Source of the DNA: Emticicia aquatilis
GTDB taxonomy: Bacteria; Bacteroidota; Bacteroidia; Cytophagales; Spirosomataceae
DNA length: 64,000 bases
Direction: 5' to 3'
Assembly: GCF_014644295.1 (NCBI RefSeq)
Contig: NZ_BMKK01000017.1
Coordinates: 42,134-106,133 of the forward strand
The position numbers and the translations under genes are program-made. Below, one piece after another: positions 51,293 to 61,100 of the stretch. Every line of letters begins with the position of its first letter. Position 1 is the stretch's first letter. Below the pieces are notes generated by a model. That model was not told the DNA's origin. It worked only from the letters and a program-made list of their open reading frames with translations, and made no database searches.

Positions 51293-52450
51293 TTAATAAA
51301 CAAACTCTCCGAATTCACTTTTGATGGTTACTTTTTTGCTTTCAGCAGCTTCAACTCGGCCAATTATTTGGGCATCAATACCAAACGATTGCGAGATTTC
51401 GATGATGCGTTGAGCATATTGTTCGTCGAGGTAAACTTCCAAACGGTGTCCCATATTGAAAACTTTATACATTTCTTGCCACGATGTACCACTTTGTTCG
51501 TGAATCAATTTGAACAATGGCGGAACCGGGAAAAGATTATCTTTGATTACGTGCAAGTTTTCTATAAAATGCAAAACCTTCGTTTGAGCTCCACCGCTGC
51601 AATGTACCATTCCGTGAATATGCGGTCGAAGTTCGGCCAAGAAAGCTTTGGCAACTGGAGCAAAAGTTCGAGTAGGAGAGAGGATAAGCTTACCAACATT
51701 GACACCCGCAATTTCTTCGGTCAATAATTTTGCTCCGCTATAAACTAAATCTTTGTTTATTTCTCCATCGTAACTTTCTGGATATTTTTCGGCGTAAGTT
51801 TTTGCTAAAACATCGTGTCGGGCAGACGTCAGACCATTACTCCCCATTCCACCATTATACGCTGTTTCGTAGTTGGATTGACCATACGAAGCCAAGCCTA
51901 CAATTACATCACCTGCTTTGATATTATCGTTTGAGATTACATCAGAGCGTTTTATACGAGCAATGATTGTGCTGTTTACGGCAATCGTACGTACTAAATC
52001 GCCCACATCGGCAGTTTCGCCACCTGTGCTGTAAATCTCTACTCCATGGTTGCGAAGCATTTCTAAGCACTCTTCTGTACCGTTGATAATTTCGCCAATT
52101 ACCTCTCCTGGGATCTTGTTTTTGTTTCTATCAATACTCGATGAAATCAGCATTGGACCAACCGCACCCACACAAATCAAATCATCGGTGTTCATCACGA
52201 TTGAGTCTTGTGCAATGCCACGCCATACCGAAATATCGCCTGTTTCTTTCCAATATAAATATGCCAAAGATGTTTTTGTACCAGCACCATCGGCGTGCAT
52301 GATATTGCAATATTCAGCATCGCCACCGAGTGTATCGGGCGAAATTTTGCAGAATGCTTTCGGGAAAAGTCCTTTATCGAGCTTTTCGATTGCCTTATGA
52401 ACATCTTCTTTGGCGGCCGAAACGCCACGCTGCATATAACGGTCAGTCAT
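51293..52450 (-). CDS. purM: Phosphoribosylformylglycinamidine cyclo-ligase (AIR synthase)
   Basis: PurM catalyses the ATP-dependent ring closure of FGAM to aminoimidazole ribotide in purine synthesis. The 385-residue protein has MHADGAGTKTSLAYLYW, the VMNTDDLICVGA block and the STGGETADVGDL loop. The AIRS C-terminal domain has GMVHCSGGAQTKVL and a closing GHRLEVYLDE block. The extra length over the 340-350 residues of proteobacterial PurM is the usual Bacteroidota form. A -7 box and a heptanucleotide tandem repeat lie upstream. Confidence 0.93.
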   Translation of the reverse strand: MTDRYMQRGVSAAKEDVHKAIEKLDKGLFPKAFCKISPDTLGGDAEYCNIMHADGAGTKTSLAYLYWKETGDISVWRGIAQDSIVMNTDDLICVGAVGPMLISSSIDRNKNKIPGEVIGEIINGTEECLEMLRNHGVEIYSTGGETADVGDLVRTIAVNSTIIARIKRSDVISNDNIKAGDVIVGLASYGQSNYETAYNGGMGSNGLTSARHDVLAKTYAEKYPESYDGEINKDLVYSGAKLLTEEIAGVNVGKLILSPTRTFAPVAKAFLAELRPHIHGMVHCSGGAQTKVLHFIENLHVIKDNLFPVPPLFKLIHEQSGTSWQEMYKVFNMGHRLEVYLDEQYAQRIIEISQSFGIDAQIIGRVEAAESKKVTIKSEFGEFVY

Positions 52451-52473
52451 TTTTTGTATTCTTAATTGAGCTA

Positions 52474-52481
52474 CAAAGGTA
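52474..52481 (-). promoter_or_regulatory. -7 box of purM
   Basis: On the minus strand TACCTTTG matches TAnnTTTG, 23 bases before the ATG. The tandem AATTAAG repeat begins 6 bases upstream of it. Confidence 0.6.
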
Positions 52482-52487
52482 AGGCTT

Positions 52488-52520
52488 AATTAAGAATTAA
52501 GAATTAAGAATTAAGAATTA
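52488..52520. repeat. AATTAAG heptanucleotide tandem repeat
   Basis: About 4.7 uninterrupted copies of AATTAAG fill the region expected for the -33 box and spacer of the purM promoter. Confidence 0.85.
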
Positions 52521-52550
52521 TTTGAAAATCGAATTGTTTTATAGCGAACC

Positions 52551-52588
52551 TGCTCCGTGTTTCTCTGTGTATTCTGTGCCTCCGTGGT
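52551..52588. repeat. CTCCGTG/CTGTGCCTCCGTGGT dispersed repeat
   Basis: The G/C-richer block TGCTCCGTG...CTCTGTG...CTGTGCCTCCGTGGT is unlike the AT-rich surroundings and resembles a short repeat found scattered in many environmental genomes. Only one copy is in this window. Confidence 0.4.
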
Positions 52589-52593
52589 AGTTT

Positions 52594-53382
52594 TTATTTT
52601 ATCTTCTTTCGCTTTTTCAAATCATATTTTTCGCCTTTTTCGAGCATGATAAACTTCATTTCTTTGGCTTGCTTGGTGGTTCCAAAAATCATCACTTGGC
52701 TTTCGCCCAGCACTTCGGCATAGCGATTTTGTTCTACATATAAAGCTGTGTTTTCATCGATTCCGACACCCAACAAAGTCGGGTTTTTGAAAATCAACCC
52801 AATCAAACGGTTTTGGCGTTGACGCTTGATAAAATGTTGGTCAACAATGATTTCATTCATCAGGCCAAGTCCTTTTTTTGTTTCGACTTTCGAGCCATCA
52901 ATTACTTTGAAATCTCCTTCGCCCGAAATCATAATTTCCGACATAATGGCTGTGCCAGCACTTGTACCTGCAAACACTACTTTGTTTTTATAAAGCTCGT
53001 GCATGGTCTTGAAAAGTTCTCCATCTTTCAAAACCTCCATGATTCGGTTTTGGTCGCCACCGCAGAAAAATATGCCTTTTGCTGTTTTGAGTTGTGCTAA
53101 AAGTGCGGCTTTGGTTTCGGCAGTTAGTGGTGCAAATGGAGCTTTTTCGACTGCTATTTTTGAAATAGCAGCTACTTCATTTTTAATGTTTGAAGCCGCA
53201 ACCTCTTGCTCGCCACTTGCCCACGGAATCACCAGAATCTTTCCGTTTTCGTTTCCACTTAATTCGATGAATTTTGTTAGAATATCGGGTGTGCGTTTGC
53301 CGCCACCAACCATGATTAATTGCTCTTGAGCAATAGCAATTTTCGAGATTAAAAATAGTAGGATGAAAATTTTGCGTAGCAT
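52594..53382 (-). CDS. Secreted cyanophycinase-like S51 peptidase
   Basis: The 262-residue protein has a signal peptide ending AIAQ. The S51 fold is shown by LIMVGGGKRTPDI at the start, FCGGDQNRI, the nucleophile Ser141 in FAGTSAGTAIM, a later DQHFIKRQRQNRL block and IDENTALYV. Cyanophycinases hydrolyse multi-L-arginyl-poly-L-aspartate; related exopeptidases cleave Asp dipeptides. Export suggests scavenging of external polymer or peptide. It is divergent from the GH130-like gene. Confidence 0.9.
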   Translation of the reverse strand: MLRKIFILLFLISKIAIAQEQLIMVGGGKRTPDILTKFIELSGNENGKILVIPWASGEQEVAASNIKNEVAAISKIAVEKAPFAPLTAETKAALLAQLKTAKGIFFCGGDQNRIMEVLKDGELFKTMHELYKNKVVFAGTSAGTAIMSEIMISGEGDFKVIDGSKVETKKGLGLMNEIIVDQHFIKRQRQNRLIGLIFKNPTLLGVGIDENTALYVEQNRYAEVLGESQVMIFGTTKQAKEMKFIMLEKGEKYDLKKRKKIK

Positions 53383-53414
53383 TTTTTAGGGATTAGTTTG
53401 TGATAAATTTTCTA

Positions 53415-53422
53415 TACCTTTG
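53415..53422 (+). promoter_or_regulatory. -7 box of the GH130-like gene
   Basis: TACCTTTG matches TAnnTTTG, 37 bases before the ATG at 53460. It rules out an in-frame start at 53400. Confidence 0.6.
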
Positions 53423-53459
53423 GCTTTATATATCAACCCAAATACATTCATACAAACCT

Positions 53460-54536
53460 ATGAAAAAATACCTTTTAATTATTTCTCTTTTTGCTTTTTC
53501 TTCTTGCCGAAATAAAGTAGAGCAAAGTTGGCAACTCACACCATTCGTGAAATCTGATTCCGAAAATCCGATTTTATTACCCAATGACACTACTACTTTC
53601 GACGACCCAATTATGAAAAGAACTATCAATTGGGAAGCCAAAGATGTCTATAATCCTTCGGCAGTTGTGCGTGAAGGTAAGGTCTATTTGCTATATCGTG
53701 CCGAAGACACTTTGAAGGTTGTCGATGGCACTTCTCGTTTAGGTTTGGCCGTTAGTGAAGATGGTATTCATTTCAAGCGTCAGACTAAACCAGTGTTTTA
53801 TCCTGACAATGATTTTATGAAAAAATACGAATACCCAGGAGGGACTGAAGACCCTCGATTGGTCGAAACCGAAGATGGGAAGTATATTTTGACCTACACA
53901 GCTTATGATGGAAAAACGGCTCGACTTTGTGTTGCTTCATCGGCTGATTTACAAACTTGGAAAAAAGAAGGCTTGGCTTTCAAAGACCCTAAAAACGAAA
54001 TGTTGTGGTCTAAGTCGGGGGCGATAATAACTAAGCAAGTCGGTGAGCGATTTGTGGCTACAAAAATCAATGGAAAATATTGGATGTATTGGGGGGATAC
54101 CAATTTGTTTTTGGCCAGTTCAGATAACCTAATTGACTGGACAATTTTGGAAGATGAAACAGGAAAACCCAAGCCAATCGTAAAGCCCCGTGATGATAAT
54201 TTTGATAGTTGGTTGGTAGAATCAGGTCCAGCGGCGTTTATCAAAGAAGATGGAATATTCCTTATATATAATAGTGCCAACAAAGGTTTTCAGAATAAAA
54301 GTAAAGATACAAAAAATGCCTACCGTGCTGGGCAAGTGCTTTTTGATAAAAATGACCCAACTAAAGTTATCGACCGCTCGAAGACATTTTTCTTTGAGCC
54401 AGACAAGCCTTATGAATTTACAGGACAAGTAAATAATGTAGTGTTTGTGGAAGGGTTGGTGAATTTCAAGAAGAAATGGTATTTGTATTATGGCACTGCT
54501 GATTCTAAAATTGCGGTTGCGGTTTGTGAGAAGTAA
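53460..54536 (+). CDS. GH130-like glycosidase or phosphorylase lipoprotein
   Basis: The 358-residue protein, from the ATG at 53460, has lipobox FSSC. It is a five-bladed propeller of the GH43/GH130 type: VYNPSAVVREGKVYLLYRAED, GGTEDPRLVETEDGKYILTYTAYDG, and repeated SSDNLIDWT-like strands. The TEDPR block is characteristic of GH130, whose members cleave or phosphorolyse beta-mannosides. A surface or periplasmic lipoprotein role in glycan use is inferred. The linkage and catalytic mode are unknown. Confidence 0.8.
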   Translation: MKKYLLIISLFAFSSCRNKVEQSWQLTPFVKSDSENPILLPNDTTTFDDPIMKRTINWEAKDVYNPSAVVREGKVYLLYRAEDTLKVVDGTSRLGLAVSEDGIHFKRQTKPVFYPDNDFMKKYEYPGGTEDPRLVETEDGKYILTYTAYDGKTARLCVASSADLQTWKKEGLAFKDPKNEMLWSKSGAIITKQVGERFVATKINGKYWMYWGDTNLFLASSDNLIDWTILEDETGKPKPIVKPRDDNFDSWLVESGPAAFIKEDGIFLIYNSANKGFQNKSKDTKNAYRAGQVLFDKNDPTKVIDRSKTFFFEPDKPYEFTGQVNNVVFVEGLVNFKKKWYLYYGTADSKIAVAVCEK

Positions 54537-54552
54537 AGATATAGTTTTGAGT

Positions 54553-54598
54553 AAGCCTTCGCTTAAAGGGGGACGCCCAGTCCGAAGGCTTCCTTTTT
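54553..54598 (+). terminator. Terminator of the GH130-like gene
   Basis: AAGCCTTCG pairs with CGAAGGCTT, followed by a T-rich run. The loop contains a CTTAAAGGGGGA stretch like the repeat at 28919. Confidence 0.75.
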
Positions 54599-54613
54599 AT
54601 TTCTGTATGAAAA

Positions 54614-55972
54614 TTACTTCCAATTCAATAATTCTTCCAAAGCGGTATCAACTTTCACGAAGTCGAAGCCTTTGATTACATCGTTCATCATTTTCGTGAT
54701 TTCATCGTTACAAAGATTTCCTATACTTCCTTCGAGTGTATGGTTCAAATCTCGTGGAGCTTCGTAGCCGCCACCAAAAATTTCATCTTTTACCTGTAAG
54801 TACGCATCTCTGAAAGGTAGCCCTTGCATTACCAATTCATTCACACGTTCAACCGAAAATATTGGGTCATATTTCTTATCTTCTAAAAGGTTTGGCTTTA
54901 TTTCAATATTCGACATCATAAAGTGAGCAATGTCCAGACACTCAATCATTTGGTCGAAGGCAGGCATCAAGATTTCTTTTAGAATCTGCATATCTCGGTG
55001 ATACCCACTCGGTAGGTTACTCGTCACGAAAGCGAGTTCGGTTGGCAAACCTTTCAATCGGTTGGTTTTGGCTCGTAGTAATTCTGCCACATCGGGGTTC
55101 TTCTTATGAGGCATAATACTACTTCCCGTTGTGAAATCATCGGGGAGCGTTACGAACCCAAAGTTTTGTGAATTATACAAGCAGATGTCCATCGACATAC
55201 GTGATAGTGTGGTAGCCAAAGAGGTAAGTCCTGAAAGTACCACATACTCACTTTTGCCACGAGTCATTTGAGCATAGACTACATTATAATTAAGGTCGTC
55301 GAAACCAAGTAGTTTAGTCGTAAGCGTTCGGTTGAGTGGAAACGAACTTCCATAGCCAGCTCCCGAACCTAACGGGTTTTTATTCACAACCTTGTAAGCT
55401 GCTTGAAGCACAACAGCATCATCAACCAAACTTTCTGCATAAGCTCCAAACCACAAACCAAACGATGAGGGCATGGCAATTTGCAGATGCGTATAGCCTG
55501 GTAGTAAATCATTTTTGTGTTTATTGCTGAGTTCTACTAACTTATGAAAGAGTGCTTCGATGAGGTTTACTATCTGACGTAATTGATGACGCATAAAAAG
55601 TTTAAGGTCAACTAATACTTGGTCGTTGCGAGAGCGACCGCTATGTATTTTTTTACCAGTATCTCCAAGTGCTTGTGTCAATAACCACTCTACCTGCGAG
55701 TGTACGTCTTCGATATTTTTTTCAATTAAAAATTTGCCATTTAAAATATCATTATATATCTTTCGACATTCATTCAGGACGTGTCCTAATTCATTGGTTT
55801 CGAGTAAGCCAATACTCTCTAACATAATGGCGTGTGCCATCGAGCCGATAACATCGAACTCAGCCAAGTACATGTCCATTTCACGGTCTTGACCGACTGT
55901 AAATTTTTCAATACGGAAGGCCGCTTCCTGTTTTCCTAAATTTTTACTGCTTTCCTTTTGCCAAAGTTTCAC
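54614..55972 (-). CDS. argH: Argininosuccinate lyase
   Basis: ArgH splits argininosuccinate to arginine and fumarate in the last step of arginine synthesis. The 452-residue protein starts at a GTG (55972-55970) with the usual KLWQKE beginning. It has the GRSRNDQVLVDLKLF block, PGYTHLQIAMPSSFG with the catalytic His, and the fumarase-superfamily signature GSSIMPHKKNPD at about 281-292. Length is normal. An ACACCG/CGGTGT inverted repeat stands 21 bases upstream of the start codon. Confidence 0.96.
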   Translation of the reverse strand: MKLWQKESSKNLGKQEAAFRIEKFTVGQDREMDMYLAEFDVIGSMAHAIMLESIGLLETNELGHVLNECRKIYNDILNGKFLIEKNIEDVHSQVEWLLTQALGDTGKKIHSGRSRNDQVLVDLKLFMRHQLRQIVNLIEALFHKLVELSNKHKNDLLPGYTHLQIAMPSSFGLWFGAYAESLVDDAVVLQAAYKVVNKNPLGSGAGYGSSFPLNRTLTTKLLGFDDLNYNVVYAQMTRGKSEYVVLSGLTSLATTLSRMSMDICLYNSQNFGFVTLPDDFTTGSSIMPHKKNPDVAELLRAKTNRLKGLPTELAFVTSNLPSGYHRDMQILKEILMPAFDQMIECLDIAHFMMSNIEIKPNLLEDKKYDPIFSVERVNELVMQGLPFRDAYLQVKDEIFGGGYEAPRDLNHTLEGSIGNLCNDEITKMMNDVIKGFDFVKVDTALEELLNWK

Positions 55973-56073
55973 TTGATTTGAGGGGTTTTATTACACCGCA
56001 AATTAACGGTGTTTTTTATTGGGAATGAAGATAATTTGTGTGTTTTTAGATATATATATCCGCTTGCTAATTT

Positions 56074-56089
56074 TTTAGCATGATTTTTG
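56074..56089 (+). promoter_or_regulatory. TTTAGCATGATTTTTG motif, second exact copy
   Basis: Identical over 16 bases to 43324-43339 upstream of haloperoxidase 5. Here it is 551 bases before the haloperoxidase 7 ATG. Confidence 0.45.
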
Positions 56090-56189
56090 CATAATTTATC
56101 CCAAAAGGGCATATACCCTCTGTGACTTAGGTGTATATTTTTTAATAATTTAAGGCTTTTTGTTGTGATTTCTTGTAAAATTTAAATTA

Positions 56190-56215
56190 TATGCCATCTA
56201 TCATGGTTTGGCATA
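56190..56215. promoter_or_regulatory. TATGCCA-N12-TGGCATA palindrome
   Basis: Exact 7-base arms; a third TATGCCA follows at 56264. The same heptamer occurs in the spacers at 24570, 33920 and 41230. Confidence 0.45.
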
Positions 56216-56238
56216 GATTTAGATAAGAGCTTTCTAAA

Positions 56239-56257
56239 GAGGGTATATTACACCCTC
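56239..56257. promoter_or_regulatory. GAGGGT-N7-ACCCTC palindrome
   Basis: Six-base exact arms, with a matching ATACCCTC half-site at 56113. It may be an operator upstream of haloperoxidase 7. Confidence 0.4.
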
Positions 56258-56639
56258 AAAAACTATGCCATTAGGCTACTTGTTGCTAAAAAAACTTTTT
56301 GAATAGGAATATAAATATGTAATTAATAATTTTTTTATTTTTTTTAGTTACATACATTACCTAAATAAGTCTAAAAAATTACAAATGAATTTACTTCGGT
56401 TTAATGAAGAAAATTCGTTTGTTAGCTATATTGAATCTTTGCTATTGAGTGAACTTTTACTACAAGAAAAAAAATGCAAGCCTCTTGCTTAGGCTATTTG
56501 CTATTTCAGGTATTTTATCTGAAATCTCTTCCGTATATGTTCTCCAATCTCAAGATTTATTCATTTTATTAATTAAGTGATTCTGAAAAGATTACTTAGA
56601 AAACTTCTTAACCAAATTAGGTAAACTGAATAAACTTTT

Positions 56640-58004
56640 ATGCTGTTGGATTTCTTGAAATATAAAGTTAGTCTCATCACTGTAGTTGTTATGGTAGTGA
56701 ATACGACCTTATGTTTGGGTTTTGATAATGACGCAGATTTAGCTCAAAATCAAAGTGCCTCAGCTGCAATTCAGTGGGGACAAATGACTGTCCGAATAAT
56801 GAAGCAAACACCTAATGGTTCGCCTACGTATGGTTCTCGTGCGGTAGGTTATATGGGTCTTACCATGTATGAAACAGTGGTGAATGGTTCTCCTAAAAAT
56901 AAAAGTCTCGATGGCCAACTTAGTGGTTTGGCAAATCTTCCTAAAGTAGAAAAGTCTAAAAAATATAATTGGATACTGTCGCTCAATGCGGGTCAGTCAT
57001 ATATGCTTAAACAATTATATGAGCATACGAGTGCAGCAAACAAAGCCAGCATTGATTCATTAGAAAATTTAATTTACCAATCTCAAGTATCTACAACTTC
57101 GCAAGAAGTGAGAGAACGCTCTGTGAAGTATGGACAGGAAATAGCTCAAGCAATAGTTGAATGGTCGAAAATCGATGGAGGGTATCAGGGCTATAAACGT
57201 AATTTTGATAGTACTTATCAATTACCAAAAGGCAAAGGTTATTGGAAGTCTCCGCCAAAGGGACAATCACCCGTGGCATTACCTCTTCATCCTTATTGGG
57301 GAAATAACCGAACTTTTGCTCCTGCCAATGGAGTTTTAGCCGTTCCTGAAATTATCAAGTTTGATTATCATGAAGATTCAGACTACTACAAACAGATGAT
57401 GGAGGTTTATCATAAAAGAAAAAATCTGACGCAGGAGGAAAAAGAAATTGCTAACTGGTGGGGTGATGACCCATCGCAAACTTTTTCGCCACCAGGGCAT
57501 TCGTATAATTTAGCAACGATTGCGATTAAAAATGCCAAGCCAGATTTATTCAAGGCCGCCGAAACGTATGCACGAGTAGGCATGGCAGTAGCCGATGCCT
57601 TTATTAATTGTTGGAAGTGTAAATATACGTATCATGCCGAACGCCCATTTTTCTTTATCTTTTATAATGTAGATACGATGTGGGATTTATACTGGCCCGA
57701 ACCTCCATTCCCAGCCTTTTATTCGGGACACGCAGGACAGGCTTCGGCAAGTGCCACAGTACTAACAAATTTATACGGGGATAACTTTAAATTTATTGAT
57801 AACTCGCACGTAGGTCGCCCCAAAGATGAAGAACATTTAGTGGAATATAAAGCAAGGAGCTTTAATTCATTTTGGGAGTCGGCCTTAGAATCAGCCAATT
57901 CAAGATTATACGGAGGCATCCATACCCGACAAGACAATGAAGTTGGTTTGAGTGAAGGGAAAAAAATAGGACACAACATTAATACTTTAGCTTGGAGAAG
58001 ATAA
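56640..58004 (+). CDS. Vanadium-dependent haloperoxidase-like protein 7
   Basis: The 454-residue exported protein has a hydrophobic signal ending near CLGFDND and no clear lipobox. Complete set: K328, R335-P336, YSGH at 361-364 (Tyr for Pro), SR at 421-422, H428 and D432. The SPPGHSYNLA block is present. It is closest in pattern to paralogue 1 (SPTYGSRAVGYMGLTMYE against SPTFISRTLAYTGITMYE; EPPFPAF) although 34 kb away. It is preceded by the long palindrome-rich spacer and followed by the giant surface-protein gene 102 bases later. Confidence 0.92.
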   Translation: MLLDFLKYKVSLITVVVMVVNTTLCLGFDNDADLAQNQSASAAIQWGQMTVRIMKQTPNGSPTYGSRAVGYMGLTMYETVVNGSPKNKSLDGQLSGLANLPKVEKSKKYNWILSLNAGQSYMLKQLYEHTSAANKASIDSLENLIYQSQVSTTSQEVRERSVKYGQEIAQAIVEWSKIDGGYQGYKRNFDSTYQLPKGKGYWKSPPKGQSPVALPLHPYWGNNRTFAPANGVLAVPEIIKFDYHEDSDYYKQMMEVYHKRKNLTQEEKEIANWWGDDPSQTFSPPGHSYNLATIAIKNAKPDLFKAAETYARVGMAVADAFINCWKCKYTYHAERPFFFIFYNVDTMWDLYWPEPPFPAFYSGHAGQASASATVLTNLYGDNFKFIDNSHVGRPKDEEHLVEYKARSFNSFWESALESANSRLYGGIHTRQDNEVGLSEGKKIGHNINTLAWRR

Positions 58005-58106
58005 AACTTCAAAAGGGCAATAGTAAGGTGAAATAGAAAATAAGATAAACTATTATTTATTGAGCCATATAAAAAAAATTGAGTGAAAAATTACAATTAT
58101 AATCTG

Positions 58107-61100
58107 ATGAGAAATTCTACATCTTGGCTGACAAACCTCAGCAACATTGCAGGAAAAGTTATTTATTTCTTTTCTTCGTTGATATACTTCTTTTTATCAA
58201 AGAAAATATCTCGAACTTTTGTTGCGATGCCTTTACTAAGGTTCACACAAAATAAATTCGTGCCTATGAAAGCACAATCTTTCCGCCAATTGATTGGTGG
58301 ATATGTATTGTCTTTTTTAGCTTTATTATTTTCTTTATTTTCATCATCAACTGCCGAAGCACAAAACGCTCCTCTTAACTGCGACAAGTATTATATGCTT
58401 GTGGGGGAGTTAGTGAATAATCAACCTTCAAGGACTGACGTCTATCAGTTTTCTTCAAACTCTGCAATCACGAGTTGTAGTTTACCTAACGGTGGTGGTG
58501 AAGGTATGGTCGTTGACCCTACCAAAAACATTGCTTATATTGCTACTTCAGGAGGCCAAGGGCAAATTCGTGTGTATGATATTATTGCAGGGGCTTTCCT
58601 AACACCTATTCAATTTCCAGCGGGAGAGGATTTACTGGATGTTTCTATCAGTACTGATTATAAATATTTATATGTTTCTACCTATACAGGCTTATACAAA
58701 GTAGATATAATAGGCGGCAGTGGTACGTATGGTTCGATTGTGGCCTCTAAACTAAGAAATACTTTTGTTAATTCAACAGCTGCTGACCTTTGGGGGGCGG
58801 CAGTTCAACCTTCTACGGGAAACGTTTATGTTACTACAAACTGGCAAGGTGGTACCAGTACGATTGAATATGTGAATTCAAATTTGGGAACTGCAACCAG
58901 AATAGTCACAGCACCGTCTGGTTTTCAGTTTAGAGGGATAGTATTTGATGCAAGCGGAAACCTTTGGGCAACTTTAGGTGGCAGTGGAGTTGATATGGTA
59001 AAAAAATATAGCCCATCAGGTACGGAATTAGCTTCATATAATTTTAACAATTACACAAGTGCTACTGGAAATACAAATGGTGATGTAAACCCTTTCGATT
59101 TAGCTTTTGGTCCTGACGGAAACCTCTACGTAACTACTTTTGCTGGAGACTGTGTTTCAAGATTAGTTTTATCGACGGGTAAATTTCAAACCTATTTAGG
59201 TTTCGAAGCTGGTGCTCAGGGAAAATCTATCACTTTTGTTTGCGGCAACTTTAAATGTATTTGTTCTTCCCCTGTAATTAACAACCCTGATTTAGCAATT
59301 TCAGGTGGAAATTGTTCGGGTGGTACGGTTAATAATAATGGTTCAGTTACTATTACAAATTTGAGCAATACGGCAGTTTATGAAGCAAATATTAAAGAAG
59401 CTGCAACCTTTGGTACATCGCCTATTTTTGGAGCGGCCAGTAATATTACTAAAGCGTCTGGGGCAACGTCTTTAACATTCAAAAATCTAAAACCTAACAC
59501 AACTTATACAGTAAGAGTTTGGAATAGTGTTGATGCTTGTTTTACAGATAAAACATTCACTACGCCTTCTGCAAATTGTTGTACTTCTTGTATCTCGAAT
59601 AACTTTGTTACCAACGGAGACTTTGCTGGAGGAACTACTTCTGGTTGGTCAAAAGACCTTTTCTCTGCTTTGATTGATTTTGGTGTTTACAATGATGGTA
59701 CAAACTACGCAATCTTAAATACTAACAATAACCCGGGTGCATACTTAGTATATAATGATGTAACGACTGGGATTGTAGGTAACAGAACATATACATTGAA
59801 TATGGATGCTGCTACGCACAACCCTCCTGCAAGTGGAGTTGTACAAGTGTATATGGAAGCGTATAACGGAAATACTTTGTTAGGAACATCATCTAAATAT
59901 ACTGTTGAAAATGATTATGGCACTTATGGTAGATTACCAATTGCAGCAATCAACTTTACAACTCCTGCTAATACAACAAAAATAAGAATTGTTGGCTATG
60001 CGAATGGTTCAGCTCTCAAGTTTGATAATGTAAGACTTACTGCTTGTTATGCGACCCCTACTTTGGCAACAACAGTTACTACTCAACCAAGTTGCGGAAA
60101 TGCAGACGGTAAAGTTACATTAACAACAACAGGAGGCAGTGGAGATTTTTCTTATAGTAAGGATAATGTAAACTGGCAAAGTTCAAATGTATTTAGCGGT
60201 TTGACGGGTACGACTTCAGGAACTTCTTATACATTTTATGTAAAAGATAATCTTGCTGGTACTTGCTCGGCCTCTAAAGTAGTTGTACTTACTTGTTCTT
60301 GCCCTGTTTGGACAAACGGAAACAATGTAACGATTTGTTCGGGAGATAAAATCCCTACATTATCATTTACATCGTCAACGGGCTATACTGGCTATGTTCA
60401 GTGGTGTGTATTCTCGCAACCTTTGACAGCAGGCCAAAATCCTTATGACAATACAACATTTAAGGTTACGTGTCTGAATGAGGAAGCTAACGTAACAAAT
60501 GCTACAAGTATATCATTGAGTAATCTTACTGGTATGCCTGCCAATAATACAGGCTCACCAGTAACATATTATGTATATGCTTGTATCAAGCCAATTGACC
60601 CTAATTGTAAGACTACTTATTCTACTCATGTTATTACGGTCAATCCAAGACCTACTGTAACAGTAAATAGTCCGACAGTGTGTAATGGGGCCGATGTTAC
60701 CTTGACAGCTACTAATTGTAGCGGAACTGTTAAGTGGTATGGCTCACTTACAGGTACAGCGGTATTGTTTACAGGTTCACCTTATGTAATCAATAATGTA
60801 ACAGCTAATGCAACTTACTACGCTACTTGTACAACAAACAGTTGCGAGGGGGCGAGAGCATTATCAACTATTACATTAGCACCATCACCAAGTATAAATG
60901 TTACTAATGCAACAATATGCTCAGGTGGAAGTGCAACACTTACAGCTACAAACTGTACAGGTACATTAAGTTGGTCAACAGGAGCAAATACAACTGCCAT
61001 TACGGTGTCTCCTACAACAACTACTACTTATACAGCAACTTGTAATTTGAATGGTTGTATTCAGTCAGTACCTGCAACAGTAACAGTAAAAACAGGAACT

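Larger units (their letters stand above)
55973..56639. other. Long palindrome-rich spacer between argH and haloperoxidase 7
   Basis: This is 667 AT-rich bases without a credible gene. It holds ACACCG/CGGTGT (55993-56012), TTTAGCATGATTTTTG (56074-56089), ATACCCTC (56113-56120), TATGCCA/TGGCATA (56190-56215), GAGGGT/ACCCTC (56239-56257) and another TATGCCA (56264). Confidence 0.65.

Noticed and set aside
54565..54590. AAAGGGGGACGCCC stretch as a mobile-element end
   Set aside because: It lies in the loop of a clear terminator and has no paired end or transposase.
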